NCBI GenBank assembly: GCA_035610835.1
Contig: CM069449.1
Span: forward strand, 9,815,855-9,879,854
DNA: 64,000 bases
Reading direction: 5' to 3'
Origin: Ophiura sarsii
Taxonomy: Eukaryota; Echinodermata; Ophiuroidea; Amphilepidida; Ophiuridae
Part shown: in pieces, positions 50,601-61,504 of the stretch
Layout of the letters: the number at the start of each line of letters is the position of its first letter
How positions within the stretch are numbered: the first letter of the stretch is position 1
Program-made: the position numbers and the translations under genes
Notes under the pieces: model-generated
Database searches by the model: none
Told to the model about the DNA's origin: nothing
What the model saw: the letters and a program-made list of their open reading frames with translations, nothing else

Positions 50601-53600
50601 GTTATGATCATGTCTACCCTGGTTCAACCATGTCGGCAGGCTGAATAATCACAAAGTTATAACCAAAAGTATTTTGCCTCATTATATTGCTAAAAACTGG
50701 TCAAGTCGTACACATTTTAAACCATTTTAGCTTAAATGAGCTTTACTTTCATGATGTCCATTCGCTTGTGTGTGGTTATTTAGACATCAGTGAATACATC
50801 CCGCCCGATCCTTACGACTCCCCTGGATTTAAAAGAGGTAAACATGGAGTTTTCCACATATTTTGCTACCAACTTTTCAAACAAAGGGCGCCCTCTATAG
50901 TCAATAATATGAACATCCATACCTGGGCTGGAGGGGCTCTCCTGGCACTTATTTACATGCAAAATTTGTACTGAATTTAGATGTTGCTTTAGTAATAATT
51001 TGTATTTGTATTAATATACAGAAAACGGTCCTCAAAAATTATTTTTGATCAGAATAAATTAAATATTTTAGTATAGGATCTTGGATTATGAGTTATTATT
51101 CCTACATTTGTAAGGTGTGGGTCAAAAGGAGAGGTATGATGTGGGTTGTTTAGGGTCAAATATGGGTCATCTAAGGTTCTGTTTTGGACTTAAACATCTC
51201 AAAATGTAAAGACCATAAGTGCGCTTGCATGCAACTTGGAACGCGCGCCGCTATTTTTTAATTATTTTTAAATTTTCTTATACCAGCGGAAGCTCAAAGT
51301 TCAGCCAACAAGAAGTTGTAATCACTCTAAGAGTCACACATATATGTATAACACTTAATTTAATATTCAATGCCATTTAAACTGTTTAAAAAAATATCTG
51401 AAAAAGGAAAAAATATCTGAAAAAAAAGGGGGGAAAATCTGGGAAAAAAAGGAAAAAAATCAGAGCGGCCCTAAATCTGACAAGCGGGTGGTCGAGGACA
51501 ACATTACAGTTTCATTTTTTTTGGCCTAATACTAATAGAGCCTCTCTGACTCTCTCTACAACACAGCAAAAATGTTGTTTAAAGTAGTTCAGGGTTTCTT
51601 AAAGGACCCTGCTTTTTTTAAATTACAAATGTTTGCGTATTCAAACACTAACAGTCTTTTGGGTAAAATACGCACAGGACAATCTCCATCCACGTCCATA
51701 CACCATGACATCATCAACAGTACAAATCAGAATGTGAACACAAGCCAAGATTTCTTTTTTGTCCGTTTTATTCACAATTACAATAATTACAAATAAATAT
51801 AATGTACTGGTAACAGGTATAAATTTTTACAGATTTTCATGTTTTAGAAAATGTACTATCTCAATATCATGAATCAAGAACATGTGAAAATTAACGCTTT
51901 CCACGCGGTAGGCGTCTGCAGACGACATTCCAAAATTTCACAAAATGGTTTTAAAATCTCATAATATTGAATTTCATAACCATATTTGGAATCACCATGA
52001 GAAATCCATTAAAATAAGTACAAACATGCCTAGCATTGATCCAGTAATTTATGAGATACGACTTTGAAAGTTGGGAGAGGGTTTTGAAAAATCTGTTTTG
52101 TAGATATGGTAAAACTAATAGCTAATAACTAAAAGTGTTAAGAGAGACAGCCCTTGGTGGACCTTATAATAGGGTTTGGCGCTAAGGTGCTTGCAGTGAC
52201 AGTGCTCTATAAACCACCTCCCCCCCCCCCCCATACAATTTTGCATCGCAAAATATGCGATGCGATACGGGCGAATTCACTCCCTTATGTCCATACCATT
52301 ATAAAGGCGCCCAAGTTGAACTTGAGACAAAACCAACATCAGATAATGAGATGGCTAAGGCCACGCAAATGGAACCCTGTTCTCTGGGCACGACTGACCC
52401 ATTTTCTTTCTTTTTTACATGTAAAAAAATAAATGAAATTTGCGGAAAACTTCAAATATTGTTGCAAATTCACCCAAAATTCATGAATTTTTGTTGGAGG
52501 GAAACGACCAACCTGAGAGGTCTGTATCTCTGTAGAATAGGGTGTTATGTTTTTTTTGTGATGCCCCTGAAACATAGATTTTGTCTGACCAATTTATATA
52601 TGACTTTATATCCTAGGTTTGAGCAAGAGATTTCTGGTCCACCAGGTGATGTTCCTGATCCCGTTACAAGATTTCTACAACAAGCCAGACAATCTCACCA
52701 ACAGTCACCCCCTATACCAGGCATATCATCAGCTCCTAGTACACCACCAACAAGCTCATCTCATAACAGACCTGAGGCGGGCAAAGGGCCTATCGGACCA
52801 TCAGATATCAGGCCGTCGATGACGGCAACCATCCGTGGTTTTGTACCCAAACCTCAGATGCTAACCTCAGTGCGACCAGAAGGTAAGGCAAAAATATGAT
52901 TTTGTTGGGGATAGTCTTGATCACCTTTTTCATATGGGGAGGGGGGTGGGGCGGGGGTAAGCATATGATTGTGTCCTGTTGTATCATGTACTGATAGGAC
53001 TTGACACTCAAATCGTCGCTGTTCTGTCAAAACCTTGTATGTTTTTCTGGCCCTTCAGTTCAGCATGTATAAAATAAAACTGCCCAATGGTTATACATAA
53101 GAGGTGTTGCTTTATACAATGCTCTTGCCCCCTGAACATGTTACATGTTCAGGGGGCAAGAGCACTTACAAGGTTTTGCTATGTGTTTATGACTCTTGAA
53201 CATGTTTAGAGCAGATTGCCTAAAGTTTATACATACATGTAGAAAGTATTACTTTATATACATGCTGAAGAGCCGGATGGAGAAACAAGGTTTTAACAGG
53301 ACAGCGACGATAAGTCCAAGTTATTGGCATGATTGCATTGCAGCAAGTAATTGGATCCAACGAATGTTGATAAGAATAGAATAGAATAAATCACAGCCAA
53401 GACAGAGCCAAAGGTTATATTCATCTTGAGATAGGCCTACATGTACACTTTCCATTAACTACATCCATCCATGGCTGTGTGATATGGTTTATTCACTTCC
53501 ATTTACTAGGTTTTACTTCCCTCTTAAATACATCTATAGTGCAGCTACATCCTCAGATCAACATTTTTGAGGCCACTCAGCTGACTTATCGTCCTTGCTT

Positions 53601-56600
53601 GTGATGGGCTGATCCAGATCAGGACCCGATATTGGACCAGGTCCAGTCGGATCTGGATCGTCAAGAATCCCTTCACTTACCGATCCAATGAACTAAATCC
53701 AACATTTTTAGACAACTTGATATATTCCAGTCTGAACAATGTCAGAAACGATGAAACAAATAAATACTAAAGTACATAAAAGCCAGTGGTTATGAAAATG
53801 CAGGTTATAACATATACACATTATTTTGGTATCAAAATCTCAATTTAATTTCCCCAGAAGTGAGTTACGGCCTCTGGTGCTCAACCCTTGATATATCGCA
53901 AGATTCATCTCTCATTCTGAATCAGAACATAACACGGTCTTTAATTCTTTATTAAATACTGGGTTCGGCCAATGTATTAAATTATGGATCGGGGATCGGC
54001 TATCACCGATCTAGGGCGGATTAGCCCATGTTAACTTTAGATATCCAGTCAGCTTATCCCAAGATTTCTTTGGGGGTCAGGGATGGATTGATTTAGAGGA
54101 CGTACTTCAGAAAAAAGAAATATTTAAATTCTATGGAACCATTTAAGAAAAGAAGCCCAATTCATTTTCCTATATCTCATACCAAAAATTTTAGCACACT
54201 GGTATTTTTAGGCAAAATTTTTTTTGTTTGATTGTCCATAGATCACTTTTAAAAGTTGAGTAGGTTGGTCGGGAATTTTTTTTTTTCTTTTTTTTTCTCC
54301 CTTGCCCTTTTTTCAGGTACCAAAAGTAAAATGAGATGTACTTGTTGTGGTAACCAAAACGGGGAACAAAATCTGTAATATTTTGATGAGTATTTTTATT
54401 TTCTAAACACTTTTAAAAAATTAAAAAATTAAACATTTTGATTTTCGACTAAAATTTGTAAGAAAAATGAAATTTTCAAAAAAAAAGAAAAAAAAAAATA
54501 GATTTTGGGTTGGAAGGATTTAGAGGGTCGGGCGGACGAGGACAATCAGACATTTTTTTTGGCCTTAGTTATCAAAGTAAATAATCTTATCTCACTTTCT
54601 TTCTCTTACTTGCAGTGGGTCCCCAACTACCTAGTAACTTTGCATCAAACAGACCGGCATTTGTGCCCCACCAAGTCCATAGAGGCATGCCACAGCCACA
54701 TCCAATGGGTGGTTATCATCAGCACCCACATCCTGGTATGATGATGCCCCATAGAGGACCTATGCCACATATGGGAGGAGCGGGGCCTATACCCACTATG
54801 AGGCCACAAGGGCCTATACCAACTATGAGACCGCGACACATGGGCATGATGATGCCACAGGGACCTATGCACAGACCGCCCATGATGCGGCCCATGATGC
54901 ATCCCCACCACCAGGCGCCGCCGGTTATATCAGCGCGGCCCACTGTGTATTCAGCAAAACCTGTCAAGTTTAAGAAGATGAAGAAAGAAGTGGTGGAGAA
55001 GAAAGAGACTGATGACGAACCCGCAAAGAGTGAACCATCGAGTAACGTTACAAAGATGGTCCCGACACAAGGTGAGAGCTAAGGCATCAAATGTTTAGAG
55101 TTTAATGGGACAGAAATGGATGGGTCTGTCTTCTTTAACTACATGTTTCCCGTCCCACTATTTTTTTATATCAATGTTAAAGGCACCTGTCCTTGCTAGC
55201 TCTTATGACCCCCCCTTTTGAGCCTGCATTAGTTCGTATGACCCCACTTTTATTGAAAATTCAAAAATCGCGACATTTTGCGTTCCAAAGCCCAAATTCT
55301 TCGAAAATGTTGCGTTCTAAAACCAAACAAAATCGAAAATTTGCGTAAGAGCTAATTAAAATTGAACTATAGGCCAGTTCTCAAGACCTACTTTTTTTGA
55401 AAAATCAGTTAAGACCCTATTTTTCATCATAAAATCCATTCAGTTCAGTTCTTTAGCCCCCCTTTTTGAGACCCTGGGCAGCACACCCCTACCCCAAAAA
55501 AAGTTGAGTGCCCCCCCCCCCCCCCCCCCCCCCGACACCTGTCGACTTAATTTTCAACATGCATTCATTTCAATACCAACTTAAGGCCAAGGACCCCAAC
55601 CCCAAGCCTACCAAGACAAAAAGCCTTTTAGAGGTATGGCAAATTCTGTACACCCATTTGATTATTCTTCTTATTTCCCAGGTATAGGCCAAGTGGATGA
55701 CCGGTATCGTCTAAAATACTACCCTCTTATTGTTCTTGTCATTCTTCGAAAAGTTGATTGGTTTTAAAACATTGTTTTAAATTTGTATGTAGGCCCTTGT
55801 TCTTATTTCAATACCACTTTCAGTGATAACAATGTTTTGTTTTTAATAGTTCTAGAAAAAAGAAGGCTTCTCTAAGGGCTACATTTTTTTCCAATCCTTA
55901 TTCAATGAATTTATAAACACTGAATTTGCTGCCCGCTTGGGTTTATGCTAAAGTTGTGTGAATCATTTTCCCCTAGATCAGGGGTTCTCAACCTGGGGGT
56001 CGTTTGGGGTTTTCCAGGGGGTCATGAAGGGCTCATAAATATAGGTTTTGGGGGAACCGTGTTACATTTCGCTTTAAAAAAACCAAAAGAAACGTTCAAA
56101 TATGCAAAAATGTCCCCTCGCTACGCTCGCATCCAAACTAAACAGTTTCATTTATGATATCCGGCTGGTGTTTTTTTCTTTCAATTTTTGTTTTGGGGGT
56201 CACGGTACTGACCAGGAATGTCAAAAGGGGTCGTGGGGCAAAAAGGTTGAGAACCACTGCCCTAGATGGTGTTGCGCCAGTTGGTATACTAATTTATTTC
56301 TGGCTTGCAAAAAGACACTGTGATGTCACTAAAGCTTATAGTTGGATCATCTCCAAATTGGTGAAGCCTCCTTCGTCCTTACAGCCGCAAATGAATCCAA
56401 AAGGACACAAGCGTGCATGAAAGTAACAAGCGCATCGGGCATCATGCATGAATGCGCGGAGAGATAAAAAACCATATTTCTCGTCAATTTTGAACTGATT
56501 AAAGGTCACCCCACTGAGACACCATAAATGATCACACTGTTTCACTCTACTGTTTTTATCCCTGGTTTTATTTGTAAAACCTGCCCGAACGCCACATATG

Positions 56601-59600
56601 ATGAATCCAGTAATTGATTCACACTACTATTTTGATATTTTCTAACTTTCATACAGTTACAACCAGGAAACCCGCTATAGAACCAACCCCAACACCAGTC
56701 ATACAGCCCCCAGTAATGCCAGTCCATCCTGCTGTGCAGACACCATACACGATGAATTGATTAATTAATTTGCACTCCTAATATTATATTTTATTTTTAC
56801 CTTTATACAGTTACCACCAAGAAACCCACTGTAGAACCAACCCCAACACCAGTCATACAGCCCCCAGTCATGCCAGTCCATCCTGCTGTGCAGACACCAT
56901 ACATGATGAATGCACCAATGCAAAATATGCAGCAACAGGTAATAATAGAGACTGAAGATGGATTCGCACCGGACCCTATACAACCAACATCCGGCAGTGG
57001 AACGGCGGGAGATGGCAAGAAGAAAAATAAAAACAAGAAGTTTGTGAGAATTGCCGCCAACATGACATGGGAGGATGAGAGCTTATCAGAATGGGATCCT
57101 AGTAAGTACATGAAAGCTTATCAGAATGGGATCCTAGTAAGAACATTGAAAGCTTATCAGAATGGGATCCTAGTAAGTACATGTAAGCTTATCAGAATGG
57201 GATCCTAGTAAGTACATGAAAGCTTATCAGAATGGGATCCTAGTAAGTACATGTAAGCTTATCAGAATGGGATCCTAGTAAGTACATGTAAGCTTATCAG
57301 AATGGGATCCTAGTAAGTACATGTAAGCTTATCAGAATGGGATCCTAGTAAGTACATGAAAGCTTATCAGAATGGGATCCTAGTAAGTACATGAAAGCTT
57401 ATCAGAATGGGATCCTAGTAAGTACATGAAAGCTTATCAGAATGGGATCGTAGTAAGTACATGAAAGCTTATCAGAATGGGATCGTAGTAAGTACATGAA
57501 AGCTTATCAGAATGGGATCCTAGTAAGTACATGAAAGCTTATCAGAATGGGATCGTAGTAAGTACATGAAAGCTTATCAGAATGGGATCGTAGTAAGTAC
57601 ATGAAAGCTTATCAGAATGGGATCCTAGTAAGTACATGTAAGCTTATCAGAATGGGATCGTAGTAAGTACATGAAAGCTTATCAGAATGGGATCGTAGTA
57701 AGTACATGAAAGCTTATCAGAATGGGATCCTAGTAAGTACATGAAAGCTTATCAGAATGGGATCCTAGTAAGTACATGAAAGCTTATCAGAATGGGATCC
57801 TAGTAAGTACATGAAAGCTTATCAGAATGGGATCCTAGTAAGTACATGAAAGCTTATCAGAATGGGATCCTAGTAAGTACATGAAAGCTTATCAGAATGG
57901 GATCGTAGTAAGTACATGAAAGCTTATCAGAATGGGATCGTAGTAAGTACATGAAAGCTTATCAGAATGGGATCCTAGTAAGTACATGAAAGCTTATCAG
58001 AATGGGATCGTAGTAAGTACATGAAAGCTTATCAGAATGGGATCGTAGTAAGTACATGAAAGCTTATCAGAATGGGATCCTAGTAAGTACATGAAAGCTT
58101 ATCAGAATGGGATCCTAGTAAGTACATGTAAGCTTATCAGAATGGGATCCTAGTAAGTACATGTAAGCTTATCAGAATGGGATCCTAGTAAGTACATGAA
58201 AGCTTATCAGAATGGGATCCTAGTAAGTACATGAAAGCTTATCAGAATGGGATCCTAGTAAGTACATGAAAGCTTATCAGAATGGGATCCTAGTAAGTAC
58301 ATGAAAGCTTATCAGAATGGGATCCTAGTAAGTACATGAAAGCTTATCAGAATGGGATCCTAGTAAGTACATGAAAGCTTATCAGAATGGGATCCTAGTT
58401 AGTACATGAAAGCTTATCAGAATAGGATCCTAGTAGGTACATTGACGTTCGATTGCAACATCAAAATTTGCTGACTCACTTTCTCTTGAACTGTAATTAT
58501 CTGAAGGTTAAAAAGGCATTAGCTGCGCCGGCATCCACTACTCAAAATATAGACTTGCCCATCCATTTATATCACACCTTAGTCCAGCAACCAAATGAAA
58601 ATGTCAAAGTATTTGCTTTGCATCTTCAACATACGGATGACAGATAATCTGCCTAAATGAAGATTTATTAGAATGAAAATTTTAATTAAAAGTATGGATT
58701 TTTTCTCCCTTTCTGTGTTTGCAGATGACTTCAGAATATTCTGTGGTGATCTAGGTAATGAGGTGACTGATGAGCTATTAACGAAGGTTTTCTGTATATT
58801 TCCATCATTTATCAAAGCTAAGGTAAGTTTTTAATGGACATCACAGTAGGTTTGTTTTGTTTACCCGGCGTTGCAATCCACGAAGTCAACCTACCTTTCA
58901 AACTAGTCAAGCGTGTTGGCGCAGCGGATTGTTCTCTCGCCTTGCACCAATGAAACCCGGGTCAAATCTGTGCACGACCGCAGGCTTTAGCTGTATTTGG
59001 TTTATCACGATCCATGCACGCTTTTGCAGGTTTTCTCCGGGTACTCCGGTTTCCTCCTGCTTTCAAAATCAGTGATCAGTTGTTTCGGTTATCAAAAACT
59101 TCCTTGACCCAATGGTATTTGGGGAACTGCATTGAAAAATGGTGGATGTTACAATCTAAGTGCGGATAGGGTTTGCGCTACGGGCTGCACCCTAGTTGAT
59201 GCGATCTGATTCTGATGATTCACCAGCAGCGAAATTACAGCGCTTTGTATCCTTTGGCAAAGGCGCTATATAAATGCCGTGTTATTATTAATATATATTT
59301 ATTATATTAAACAGATATCCATGGTGCGCAATATGCAAGCTTTATCTACCGTTAAAGTACGCAAAGTCAACCAACCTTTAAATCTTGTCAATCAGACATC
59401 CATGGTGCGCAATATGCAAGCTTTATCTACCGTTAAAGTACGCAAAGTCAACCTACCTTTAAATCTTGTCAATCAGACATCCATGTTGCGCAATACGCAA
59501 GCTTGACCTAGCACTCTGATTGGTTCCAGGAATTGTTAGTTTTCAGTCGTGCGCAGTAAGCTGATCAGAGTGCGCCCGTGTATGTCTGACTGTGGCCAGC

Positions 59601-61447
59601 AGGATATTTGCCCTAGGTCCCTACACTTATACAATTACAAGGAGGATCAATAAATATGCAATCCTTTTTTTTTAAATAATTCCAGAATTAGAAACCTGTA
59701 GGGAAATAAGGTCACAGATATGTAAAATAGGATTTTCTGTAACAATATTTTAAAACCACTCATATTCAAAGCTGACTGGATATTCATAAAATCCTTTATT
59801 TTCATCAAATTTCATCTGAATATGAAGACAATGTCTATTCAAATTTCAAGTATATTTCATTATATTATTTCCATCATTATGTATCTGAAGTTGATATTAA
59901 AATTAACATAAACAACACTGATCTCAAACAAGTAGAGCATTTTGTATACCTTGGTGGTAAAATCTCTAAGAAGGGAACCTGCACTCAAGACATCCAACTC
60001 AGAATAGGTAAAGCACTTGGAGCCATGCAAAATCTGAATGAAATACTCAACTCCAAAGAGATTTCACGCCAAACTAAAATGGAGCTGTATTCAACTCTAA
60101 TAATGTCCATCCTGTTATACGGCTCTGAAACATGGACTCTAAAGAAAGAAGACGAGAACAGGCTACTTGTGTTTGAGATGACCTGCCTAAGAAAAATACT
60201 AGGCATAACCAAGCTAGACAAAATCAGAAACACCACCATCAGACAAACACTGGGACTCGAGCATATCAGGCTATTCGACATACGGTTTCTTCACTGGCTT
60301 ATTCGTAGTTATGATCACTGGATAAAGGTCGCCCAGGTCATCCCGGTATTTTTGTCATTTCCAGTTGACAACAAAGCAAAACGTTTTAACACATCATTTT
60401 CTACGCTCTACTCAACCATAAACAAGATCGTTCCTAGTGATCGCGTGAGGCCGTGTAAGCGACTGTTGTTTACATCAGTAAACGGCATGTGATAGTTGGT
60501 GATTATAGTTGGTGATCTAGAGATGGGTTGGTGATGATGGTGAGGTTATAGATGTTATCTAGATGACTGTTGTGGTTGACTTTATTTTTTAATTCACATT
60601 ATGTTTCTATAATACAGGTTGTTAGAGACAAGCGTACCAACAAAACCAAAGGCTTTGGGTTTGTAAGCTTCAAGGATCCTGGTGATTTCGCCAATGCAAT
60701 GAGGGACTATAACGGTAAGTAATTATTGAAGTAAAATGCATTGGCATCAATTTTTCAAAATCATTGAAGGCTGTGCTGCATACAATGTTACATTTTCAGA
60801 CATGAGGTATGTCGGTCTAGAGCACAATGTCAATCAAGCCAAAACAAACACAAGGGCCCAAATCTGACTCGGAGCCTTTTCTTTGGAGCTGCTCGGTATA
60901 TTGTAGAAGTTATATTTTGAGCCCTTGGTGCCTGGGCCCACATAATGAAAAAGTGGGGCTACTATATATTTAGTTGGATCATTTCCAAATTGGTAAAGCC
61001 TCCTTACAGTAAAGAATGAATACAGAAGGACCAGCATGAAGGCAACAAGCGCATGTGTGACGCATGCGACCTAAACCGTGTATGTGTGACCATAAAAGTG
61101 TGTACACGCTTGGATTGCTTTAACACGTGGAGAGATAAAAACAAATATTTCTCGCCAATTTGGAACTGATTAAACTATAGCTCAAAGTTACTGGGTATTT
61201 TATGGTGTTTGTGTTAATACAACACCGTCATTGGTTGTCCACGAACAAAATGCTGGAAGCATAGACAACATATTGAGCCTATTGAATAAATACAGTATTG
61301 CAAATTATTTATATATTAATTTTTTTCCATGCAGGGAAATATGTCGGCAATCGTCCAATCAAATTGAGGAAAAGCAACTGGAAAGACAGAAATCTCGACC
61401 AGTTCAGAAAGAAGCAGAAAGAAAAGCAGCGACTTGGTCTTAGATGA
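47576..61447 (+). CDS. RBM42: RBM42, RNA-binding motif protein 42 (seven coding exons, gene span)
   Basis: Joined exons 47576-47649, 52617-52882, 54616-55071, 56811-57101, 58725-58822, 60618-60714 and 61335-61447 give 464 codons, close to the vertebrate protein. All introns are GT-AG and all phases agree. The protein has an acidic N-terminus with FEQEISGPP, a Pro/Met/His-rich middle (exon 3), a Lys-rich linker and one RRM at about 365-441. RNP2 is RIFCGDLG (366-373) and RNP1 is KGFGFVSF (406-413). The end is KKQKEKQRLGLR. In vertebrates RBM42 associates with hnRNP K and the U4/U6.U5 tri-snRNP and acts in pre-mRNA splicing, in nucleus and stress granules. That this copy does the same is inferred from family. 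Confidence 0.93.
48025..48390. repeat. Minisatellite with palindromic TTGTACGAATTA core
   Basis: About eight units of 45-60 bp containing ATTCGTACAACTATTGTA or CGCACAACTGTTGTACGAAT and a GAGTCCCTGT-like spacer. A related isolated copy is at 48968-49026. Confidence 0.75.
49004..49026. repeat. 23-nt palindrome
   Basis: ATTCGTACAAC-A-GTTGTACGAAT, an exact 11-bp inverted repeat matching the core of the 48025-48390 minisatellite. Confidence 0.75.
50353..50781. mobile_element. Foldback MITE in RBM42 intron 1
   Basis: Inverted arms of about 160 bp: left TAATAACCCCACACTAGCAA...GGACATCATGAAAGTAAA, right TTTACTTTCATGATGTCC...TGTGTGTGGTTATT. Both also share GGTTATAACTTT and CAGCCTGC...GGCAGGCTG. The unpaired middle is about 100 bp. 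Target duplication unclear. Confidence 0.7.
52617..52882 (+). CDS. RBM42: RBM42 coding exon 2
   Basis: Acceptor CCTAG at 52612-52616, donor GTAAGG. Encodes FEQEISGPPGDVPDPVTRFL and a Ser/Pro/Gln-rich stretch ending LTSVRPE. Enters in phase after two bases from exon 1 and leaves one base. Confidence 0.9.
52883..54615 (+). other. RBM42 intron 2
   Basis: No gene inside. Contains the 45-nt palindrome at 53120-53164, a patch of repeated GATC-CAGATC words near 53605-53690 and A/T runs near 54270-54500. Confidence 0.6.
53120..53164. repeat. 45-nt perfect palindrome
   Basis: TGCTCTTGCCCCCTGAACATG, spacer TTA, then the exact reverse complement; 21-bp arms. Confidence 0.8.
54616..55071 (+). CDS. RBM42: RBM42 coding exon 3
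   Basis: Acceptor TTGCAG, donor GTGAGA. Encodes the low-complexity Met/Pro/His/Gly-rich core (GPIPTMRPQGPIPTMRPRHM, RPPMMRPMMHPHH) and the start of the Lys/Glu-rich linker (KKMKKEVVEKKETDDEPAKS). The Pro/Met-rich middle is characteristic of RBM42. Confidence 0.9.
55195..55536. repeat. Dispersed repeat shared with 7010-7345
   Basis: GCTAGCTCTTATGACCCCC through AGTTGAGTGCCCCCC matches the body of the 6942-7346 element. It ends in a C run of about 23. Lies in RBM42 intron 3; the left terminus seen at 6942 is absent here. Confidence 0.7.
55979..56259. mobile_element. 281-bp hAT element (CAGGGGTTCTCAACCT family) in RBM42 intron 3
   Basis: Ends CAGGGGTTCTCAACCTGGGG and AAAGGTTGAGAACCACTG, flanked by exact 8-bp duplications CCCTAGAT (55971-55978 and 56260-56267). 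The CAGGGGTTCTCAA terminus is well known from hAT non-autonomous elements in many animals. Confidence 0.92.
56341..56503 (+). repeat. Dispersed repeat, also at 60973-61174
   Basis: GTTGGATCATCTCCAAATTG, CAAGCG and GGAGAGATAAAAA...ATATTTCTCG with AACTGATTAAA are shared in order with 60973-61174. The other copy carries an extra 40-50 bp in its middle. Both sit in RBM42 introns, same orientation. Confidence 0.7.
56657..56760 (+). pseudogene. Partial tandem duplicate of RBM42 exon 4 with in-frame stop
   Basis: Starts after an intact ATACAG acceptor and matches the first 101 nt of exon 4 (154 bp downstream) with few changes. It keeps the phase from exon 3 (TTRKPAIEPTPTPVIQPPVM) but runs into TGA at 56758-56760 with no donor in the copy. 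If spliced in, it would end the protein before the RRM. Confidence 0.75.
56811..57101 (+). CDS. RBM42: RBM42 coding exon 4
   Basis: Acceptor ATACAG, donor GTAAGT. Encodes TTKKPTVEPTPTPVIQPPVM through VIIETEDGFAPDP, the Lys-rich KKKNKNKKFVRIAANMTWED and ESLSEWDP, which leads into the RRM. Its last 20 nt plus donor are the founder unit of the minisatellite that follows. Confidence 0.9.
57080..58440 (+). repeat. 35-bp minisatellite made of RBM42 exon-4 end plus splice donor, 39 units
   Basis: Unit AGCTTATCAGAATGGGATCC, then TAGTAAGTACATGAA. The first unit is the real exon end and donor. I count 39 occurrences of ATCAGAATGGGA-like cores, most of them identical. Variants are GATCG for GATCC, ATGTAAGC for ATGAAAGC, and GTTAGT/GTAGGT in the last two. 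Nearly every unit keeps GTAAGT. Confidence 0.95.
58725..58822 (+). CDS. RBM42: RBM42 coding exon 5
   Basis: Acceptor TTGCAG, donor GTAAGT. Encodes the start of the RRM with RNP2: DFRIFCGDLGNEVTDELLTK through VFCIFPSFIKAK. Ends on a codon boundary. Confidence 0.93.
58912..59306 (+). mobile_element. tRNA-derived SINE in RBM42 intron 5
   Basis: Pol III A box TGGCGCAGCGG (58917-58927) and a B-box-like GGGTCAAATCT (58959-58969) with tRNA spacing, then a body with TCCGGGTACTCCGGTTTCCT. The LINE-like 3' end AAGGCGCTATATAAATGCCG is followed by an (ATT)n tail. Flanking tandem units at both sides make the target duplication hard to define. Confidence 0.8.
59312..59505. repeat. Tandem repeat, 81-bp unit, about 2.4 copies
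   Basis: Units start CAGACATCCATGGTGCGCAA at 59312, 59393 and 59474. The words CGAAGTCAACCTACCTTTCA at 58881, just before the SINE, are a diverged piece of the same unit, so the SINE probably landed inside this array. Confidence 0.75.
59870..60492 (+). pseudogene. LINE fragment: C-terminal part of an endonuclease/reverse transcriptase protein
   Basis: Open frame reading VEHFVYLGGKISKKGTCTQD, SKEISRQTKMELYSTLIMSI, LLYGSETWTLKKEDENRLLV and FEMTCLRKILGI, then IRQTLGLEHI. This is the conserved YLG...LLYG(C)ETW...FEMxCLRxxL signature downstream of the RT core in many non-LTR retrotransposons. Similarity fades after about 60310. No RT catalytic core is present: 5'-truncated, non-functional. Confidence 0.8.
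60618..60714 (+). CDS. RBM42: RBM42 coding exon 6
   Basis: Acceptor ATACAG, donor GTAAGT. Encodes VVRDKRTNKTKGFGFVSFKD with RNP1, then PGDFANAMRDYN plus one base of a Gly codon. Confidence 0.93.
60973..61174 (+). repeat. Dispersed repeat, second copy (RBM42 intron 6)
   Basis: Shares ordered blocks with 56341-56503, with an additional middle segment (about 61070-61120). Confidence 0.7.
61335..61447 (+). CDS. RBM42: RBM42 coding exon 7 and stop
   Basis: Acceptor CATGCAG. Encodes KYVGNRPIKLRKSNWKDRNL and the basic tail ending RLGLR, stop TGA at 61445-61447. The KLRKSxWKDRN motif is diagnostic for RBM42. No AATAAA was found close downstream, so the 3' end is undefined. Confidence 0.93.
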
Positions 61448-61504
61448 TGTCAATTTATATCAATGAATGAAATGGACGCTGGTGCTAAGGCGACGAGAAA
61501 AAAA

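Larger units (their letters stand above)
47650..52616 (+). other. RBM42 intron 1 (4.97 kb), repeats only
   Basis: Contains the TTGTACGAATTA minisatellite (48025-48390), a C run near 48451, the palindrome at 49004-49026, the foldback at 50353-50781 and purine-rich tracts near 51400-51460. A GC-richer patch at about 49380-49920, with a CAAGATGGCGC word at 49889, could be an alternative promoter, but I see no supporting exon. Confidence 0.6.

Noticed and set aside
55945..56420. Frames of 70-88 codons in RBM42 intron 3
   Set aside because: They fall within the hAT element and a dispersed repeat.
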